64,000 bases of DNA from Erigeron canadensis (lineage: Eukaryota; Streptophyta; Magnoliopsida; Asterales; Asteraceae). A model generated the notes under the pieces. The model had not been told where the DNA came from. It ran no database searches and saw only the letters and a program-made list of their open reading frames with translations. Below, piece by piece: positions 59,792 to 64,000 of the stretch. Within the stretch, counting starts at the first letter, position 1. The number at the start of each line of letters is the position of its first letter. Made by a program: the position numbers and the translations under genes. The stretch covers positions 5,873,765 to 5,937,764 of the forward strand of contig NC_057767.1 of the NCBI RefSeq assembly GCF_010389155.1, read 5' to 3'.

Positions 59792-60690
59792 GCACTACAA
59801 GGACGGTCCATGCTTATAGCGTCTGTCAGCCTTGGTGCTTGGGACGCACACCCTGGACTGCTATAAGCAAAGGCCTTATAATAATACATGTTGATGTTAG
59901 GAGAAAATAAATTTTAATAAGTTTTAGATTTGCTACAAGAATAAAATACATAATTATTTAAATATATATTGACAAAATACATATGTAAATGATAATCTAC
60001 ATATAAAAATGGTATAGTAGAATGGTAATAAAGTAAAATAGCTTTCTTCTTAAATTAAAATATATTATCAAAAGTTATGTAAGATAATTTACATATATAT
60101 AAGACACAACCCGCCATATGTTTTATTATTAGTATTGTAAAATATATAGCTTTATTTTTGTATTTGATTTTTAAAATACAAAAGGTTACAATATTAATTA
60201 CCATTTTACCTTGGCAATTTTATATTTATTTCAGGAAATTATTTCTATAATTCTTATATGCCATAAAAAATGATAAATACAAGTTTAAATGCCGATACAA
60301 GTATACAACCCAGAGCCAGTTTATAGCGAACCAGGCCCTTACCCTTCATCACCCCTTGCCACATGTAATAATTAAAGTTTACGAATTTTTATCTTGTTAA
60401 ATATCAAAATAATTTGTATGTTAATTTACGTTTCCATGGTATATATATGTTATTGTTACCTGGTGCCACCTTTCCTCCTTGCAAATTTTTTTCTAAAAAA
60501 TAATTTACCACCGGGGTAGCAATGTGCGCGCTGATTATAGTGTATTAATCGTTTATTTTATCGGGAATAAATTGTGTGCACTTAAGTAAGTTTGCTTGTA
60601 TTCAATTTATAAATTATTTGACTTTATAAATTATTTGACTTTATCAGTTCTTGTGTCGCACTAAAAACAAAAACATGGTAGTTGCGTTGC
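59792..60690. other. Intergenic region upstream of the NPF gene
   Basis: AT-rich; a near-palindromic ATTATTTGACTTTATAAATT duplication lies near 60612-60645. No gene recognised. Confidence 0.5.
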
Positions 60691-60698
60691 ATAGCACT

Positions 60699-60705
60699 AT
60701 ATATC
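60699..60705 (+). promoter_or_regulatory. Possible TATA box of the NPF gene
   Basis: TATATAT lies 47-53 bp upstream of the NPF start codon, compatible with a short 5' leader. No other support. Confidence 0.35.
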
Positions 60706-60751
60706 AAAGTTGGCAAACAAAAGGATGGGAGTACACTTTTAGTGAAACAGT

Positions 60752-63717
60752 ATGAACCACATAAATGACAATCCCACCACTTCCCACTCTGCCAATATTG
60801 AGTCTACCATGCTTCACATTATTGATAATGGCATTGTGGATTCTAACGGAATTGAGTCTCCCTTGCTTGACAATTTTGTTGATGGCTTTGTGGACTACAA
60901 AGGTCGTCCGGTTCTCAGGTCCAAATCCGGGCATTGGCGATCTGCATATTTTATCATTGGTAAAGTTTTTAACTTTTGAGGCAAGTACACAAAAATGTTT
61001 TAAACTTGTCTCGCTTTTTATTGTATTTATCCAACTTTCAAAACTTTTATGGTATGTTCCTCAAACATTTTTAGTATAAGATAACATAAACTGGCAGCTT
61101 ATAAGGATGTCACATCAGCATCATAATAGTAACACCACCAAATTTATTTGATGAGTTTACTAACATTTTTTTTTTTTTTTGTACTTGTAATTTCTTAACG
61201 TTTTATACAGGTATTGAAGTGGCAGAAAGATTAGCATATGTTGGTCTGTCTTCGAATTTGATCACATATTTGACAGGACCGTTAGGGCTATCGACGGCTA
61301 CAGCGGCCATGAATGTCAACATATGGTCTGGAGTGACGTCCCTCCTTCCGTTAGTTGGTGCTTACATTGCCGATGCTTTTCTTGGCCGATATCTAACCAT
61401 TATAATTGCTTCTCTGCTTTATATTCTGGTTCGCTATTTGTTCATATATATTTTACGAAACTTGTAGCTATGTACTAGCTAATTAAGCTTCAATGTTAGT
61501 CTTGACTAAAAGAAAGATAAATTAATTGCAGACACTTGTGTTGCTGGCTTTCTCAACCTTGATTGTTAGTGACTCATTATGTTCTCCTCAATTACAAGTT
61601 ATCCTATTTTTCGTTCCGCTATATCTTCTGGCATTTGCCATAGGTGGCCACAGGCCTTGTGTTCAGGCCTTTGGAGCGGACCAGTTTGATACAAATAATG
61701 CACAAGAATGCCAAGCCAAAAGTTCATTCTTTAACTGGTGGAATTTTGGAATGTGTATTGGGCCTACATTGGGGATCCTTGTTCTAAACTACATACAAGA
61801 TAATATTAGTTGGGGTCTTTCCTTTGGGATTCCTGCCACCATTTTGGGTTTTGCTCTCATAATTTTTTTGATTGGAACCGTGACTTATCGAATGGAAGAG
61901 AAAACCAAAGATAAAAGTTCTTTTGTCAAAATTGGGCATGTATTTGTTAAGGCAACTCAAAACTGGAGAAATAAACCTTCAACAACTTCGGGAGAGGAAG
62001 ATTGTGAAATCTTGCCGCTTCAAGGTTCTCAAAAGTTCAGGTAAAAGTAACTAAGTGCGCATTTAGTTCAAGAAAACATCCCTTGTTTTCCATTTTTGTT
62101 TTCCAAGAAAACAAGGAAAACAGAAAACGCGTTCAAATTGCATTTTCCTAAAACAATTTTCCAAGAAAACAAAAATCTTTGTTTCCATTTTTTGAACTAA
62201 AATCTGAAAACTACTTTTTTTTGTTTTTTGTTTATGTTTTCCAAGCTAATAAGATGGAGAAATAGAAAACAAAAACAAGTGAACTTGAACATGTTTTTTA
62301 TTTTTCTAAGATGAAAAAATGAAAAATTACATCTTTTATTTTGAACGCTTTTTTAAAATTTTCAAAGGCTTTCTAAAAATGAAAAACCCTTTTCATTTTC
62401 TATAAAATTGAAAATAAAAAACTAGAAAATATTTTCTTGAACTAAACGCACTCTCTCAATTTTGACTTCTGAACCCAAAGACCACACAACAGCATATGTA
62501 CACAATCGCGCCATAAGCAGGGTACGAAAGAGGTGAGATGTAGACACTCTTACCTCTACCACAACGGTTGAGAAACTACTTCTAGAAAATTCATGACCAC
62601 ACATCCTTATATAATGCTAGAACTTGGAATTTTGCAAATTTTTCCTCATATGTAACTTTCATTACCCTTTATATCAGGGACCCCCGTTATCATATATTTC
62701 ATCCCTTAATTATGTGATCAACTTTTTTCACATTATATCAGAATCCTAAATAGATAAAACTATTTCAGAATGAGTTTGTATATGCACTAAAACTTAGTAC
62801 AATTCAAACCATATGACTGTTAATGTTTGAGAATATATATAAAATGTCTAATATTTTTTCGATATGGGGTTATATGTAGATTTCTGAACAAAGCTCTCGA
62901 TGGATCAAATGAAGCTGTAGTAGTATGTAGCATCGGTGACGTAGAAGAAGCCAAGGCAGTTCTTCAACTGGTTCCAATTTGGGTTGGCTTATTAGGGTAT
63001 GCACTTGTATGCTCTCAAACTTCGACGTTGTTTACCAAACAAGGAGAAACCATGGACCGGTCAATTGGAACAAGATTCCAAATCCCAGCCGCAACACTAC
63101 AAGCTTTCATGTTCATCTCTATTATGATGCTCATTCCCGTCTATGATACCATTTTTGTTCCTCTTACCCGAGCTATTACTAGGAAAACTTATGGCATAAC
63201 AATGCTTCAAAGAATGGGAATAGGCATGTTCATAGTTATTGTTTCAATTCTTATTGCAGCAATTGTTGAGACAAAAAGACTTAATACGGCTCGTGAGTAT
63301 AGACTAGTTGATGATCCGGGTGCAATGGTCCCAATGAAGATATGGTGGTTATTACCACAATATTTGTTGTTTGGAGCGGGTCATGTTTTTGCAGTAGTGG
63401 GTACGCAAGAATTCTTCTACGACCAAGTGCCAAGTGATCTCAGGAGTATGGGTCTTGCGCTTTACCTCAGCGTTTTGGCGTGTGGTAGTTTCCTTAGTAG
63501 TATTCTCATCTTAATCGTTGAGAAAATGACCGGTGGAAATGGTCAAGATGGTTGGATCTCTGACAACATAAATCAAGGACATATCGATTATTTTTACTAC
63601 CTTCTAGCTGTAATTGGCACAGCGGCATTTGTCATGTACATATACGTAGCGAGATCTTATGTATATCGTCAAGGTAGGGATATGATTCTTAATGTTCCTG
63701 AAGCATCTGCCAAATAG
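60752..63717 (+). CDS. NPF (NRT1/PTR family) proton-coupled transporter, NPF5-like
   Basis: Four exons, 60752-60959, 61211-61428, 61532-62040 and 62880-63717, all with GT-AG borders and matching phases, give 590 residues, the usual NPF length. NPF proteins are 12-helix major-facilitator transporters moving nitrate, peptides, hormones or specialised metabolites with protons. The proton-coupling ExxER motif is at residues 72-76 (EVAER), and the family signature GGHRPCVQAFGADQFD at 180-195. A hydrophilic linker follows helix 6 (KIGHVFVKATQNW). The second half has TRFQIPAATLQAF, ITMLQRMGIG and the conserved end EFFYDQVPSDLRSMG. The frame is intact, so the gene looks functional. The shape is closest to the Arabidopsis NPF5.10-5.16 group; substrate cannot be told from sequence. 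Confidence 0.93.
62054..62452. mobile_element. MITE in intron 3 of the NPF gene
   Basis: Inverted ends AGTGCGCATTTAGTTCAAG and AGTGCGTTTAGTTCAAGAAA (minus strand) enclose a body rich in GAAAAC/GTTTTC. No clear flanking duplication. It accounts for about half of the 839-bp intron. Confidence 0.72.
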
Positions 63718-64000
63718 ATTACGGTATCATAATGTGCATCACCAAACATGCTTCAAGCCTTCAATTGAAATTTATTTGACCAAGTAATTTTTGAATATTA
63801 GTTTATGTGCATAATAATGACTAGTGAAGCTAGTTGTGATCTAAACTAATCTAATGGATTGTACTCGTTTTTAGCATTATGGAGTCATGGTAGATACTTT
63901 GAGTAAGTCATGGAATCATGATTTGGATAGCTAGTGATAAATTTACAATAATTTTTAACTATGTACAACAAATATACATATTCCATAGTGTCCAACTGTA

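Noticed and set aside
62041..62879. NPF frameshift because of a stop in the intron
   Set aside because: The donor at 62041 and acceptor ending at 62879 join the frame perfectly (KFR to FLNKALDG); the interval is an intron with a MITE.

Overview
The window reads as eudicot plant nuclear DNA: AT-rich, with GT-AG introns and a density of nested LTR retrotransposons, Helitrons, MITEs and SINEs that is typical of a medium or large plant genome. The repeat style (Helitron tails of the CCCGCGCGNTGCGG kind, LTRs with ACTGCGCCGCAGT palindromes) makes me suspect an asterid, perhaps Asteraceae, but no marker here proves the family. Only four loci look like host genes: two CBP60-type calmodulin-binding transcription regulators (a broken one at 1-963 and a nearly complete one at 31964-37322, both minus), one LEA/TMEM205-like membrane protein (49180-51194, plus) and one NPF (NRT1/PTR) transporter (60752-63717, plus).

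Layout. 1-963: 3' part of a degenerate CBP60 copy. 1607-2084: hAT MITE. 3814-6166: PIF/Harbinger element carrying only a decayed ORF1-like gene with a large tandem array in its intron. 7089-14467: SINE, three same-strand Helitrons, a solo LTR, a Harbinger-type MITE and a hAT-type MITE. 14985-28980: a four-level nest: an imperfect foldback repeat holds a Mutator-type MITE, which holds a Ty3/gypsy retrotransposon on the minus strand (16272-28164), which holds two solo LTRs of another family. 29015-30613: SINE and a second Mutator-type MITE. 31964-37322: CBP60 gene. 37689-40264: non-autonomous CACTA element. 40285-48372: Helitron tails with GGTGGC minisatellites, a 2.4-kb solo LTR related to the 16-28 kb element, a CACTA MITE and a Mutator MITE. 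49180-51194: LEA/TMEM205-like gene. 51846-53651: Helitron-like tail fused to a dead Harbinger transposase. 56161-57267: CACTA element. 58301-59786: solo LTR. 60752-63717: NPF gene.

The host genes do not form a pathway. From memory, the LEA/TMEM205-like gene and NPF5-type transporters are also neighbours in Arabidopsis (around At1g72100-72140 and At1g22540-22600), so the right third is probably an old syntenic block swollen by transposons, and the two CBP60 copies are a local duplication of which one has decayed. Insertion boundaries were assigned by eye from terminal repeats and target-site duplications (TSDs), many of which match exactly. The most unusual signal is a set of arrays of short GC-rich palindromes inside LTRs: one core sequence in two related gypsy LTR families and different cores in the TGAT...ATCA solo LTRs.
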